DNA from: Luteimonas cucumeris | GTDB lineage: Bacteria > Pseudomonadota > Gammaproteobacteria > Xanthomonadales > Xanthomonadaceae | Direction of reading: 5' to 3' | DNA: 64,000 nt | NCBI RefSeq assembly: GCF_007830035.1 | Contig: NZ_VLKN01000006.1 | Location: forward strand, 206,142 to 270,141 | Shown here: piece by piece, positions 63,994 through 64,000 of the stretch | How the letters are laid out: each line of letters starts with the position of its first letter | How positions within the stretch are numbered: position 1 is the first letter of the stretch | Program-made: the position numbers and the translations under genes | Notes under the pieces: generated by a model | The model's input: only the letters and a program-made list of their open reading frames with translations | What the model was told of the DNA's origin: nothing | Databases searched by the model: none

Positions 63994-64000
63994 GCCTAAC
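63994..64000 (-). repeat. attC-17, first box only (window end)
   Basis: GCCTAAC, the R' box of the next attC, occupies the last seven bases, showing that the array continues beyond the window. Confidence 0.8.

Larger units (their letters stand above)
56962..64000 (-). mobile_element. chromosomal integron cassette array, distal part (16 cassettes)
   Basis: Seventeen attC sites (one truncated, one cut by the window end) separate sixteen cassettes whose genes all read on the minus strand with their attC on the downstream (left) side. attC boxes R'' GCCTAAC and R' GTTAGGC bracket a near-constant core with TTCATTCAAGCCG and CGGCTTAATTCAGG, mostly 60 bp. This is the compact, uniform attC type of Xanthomonas chromosomal integrons. 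Direction of the cassettes places intI and attI to the right of 64000. No integrase is in the window. Confidence 0.93.

Noticed and set aside
56962..64000. CRISPR array
   Set aside because: The repeats are 60-bp imperfect palindromes with GTTRRRY boxes, spacers are 200-600 bp and each holds an open frame on the same strand. This is attC structure, not CRISPR.

Overview
The window looks like chromosome from a high-GC gammaproteobacterium of the Xanthomonadaceae/Lysobacteraceae (Lysobacter, Luteimonas or Pseudoxanthomonas type). The evidence is the gene order miaA-hfq-hflX-hflK-hflC-(DUF2065)-purA, a TTG-started minD beside GTG-started minC, a phytase next to a TonB-dependent receptor, several dispersed palindromic repeat families, and Xanthomonas-type attC sites. 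No rRNA, tRNA, CRISPR array, prophage or IS transposase was seen.

Layout. 0-2.2 kb: tail of a probable M23 peptidase, a secreted HExxH protein, an Mth938-type protein and yhbY. 2.3-7.2 kb: rlmE-ftsH with a clear terminator, a 60-residue glycine-zipper protein, folP, miaA. 7.3-13.7 kb: hfq, hflX, hflK, hflC, a YjeT-like protein and purA. The last two are separated by 1.2 kb of repeats, including a long inverted repeat. 13.7-14.7 kb: non-coding, with two palindromic repeats and an unusual array of 21-bp-phased palindromic cores. 14.7-17.2 kb: an AT-richer AlbA/HATPase gene bounded by integron recombination-site sequences, then an alpha/beta hydrolase ending in a degenerate attC-like sequence. 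17.2-20.2 kb: retropepsin-like protease, GST, GFA protein, a secreted protein and a VOC protein. 20.3-28.3 kb: phytase and TonB receptor (divergent, with a Pho-box-like site), M64 peptidase, M1 aminopeptidase. 28.5-36.3 kb: attC relic, histidine kinase, a ybhPON-like operon (endonuclease/exonuclease/phosphatase, clsB, YbhN-type membrane protein), clade-2 catalase, RluA-type pseudouridine synthase. 36.6-40 kb: gcvP behind a tandem glycine riboswitch. 40-46.6 kb: a VOC/membrane protein/Bcr-CflA efflux operon, a Rieske oxygenase with an APC permease, and an NhaC antiporter. 46.7-56.9 kb: small secreted protein, M2 (ACE-like) peptidase, a GNAT-minCDE-HExxH cluster, a NarL-type two-component pair, an SRPBCC protein, a DUF423 protein and an AlkA-type DNA glycosylase.

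The standout region is 56.96-64.0 kb. It is the distal end of a chromosomal integron: sixteen gene cassettes, all read on the minus strand, separated by near-identical attC sites, most of them 60 bp. The window ends inside the next attC. Orientation places the missing integrase and attI to the right, beyond position 64000. The leftmost attC has lost its outer recombination box and abuts the stop codon of the DNA glycosylase gene. Most cassettes encode small secreted or membrane proteins of unknown function. The recognisable ones are a RibD/DHFR-like reductase, a DUF4440/NTF2-like protein, a DUF2834-like protein and an amphi-Trp protein.

attC-like debris elsewhere (14.7-16.2, 17.1, 28.5 kb, perhaps 18.4 kb) suggests that cassettes have also been inserted outside the main array. 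How the genes work together: HflKC modulates the FtsH protease encoded upstream. MinCDE places the division site. The riboswitch couples glycine level to gcvP. The Pho-box-like site points to phytate use through phytase and the receptor. The integron supplies changeable accessory functions.
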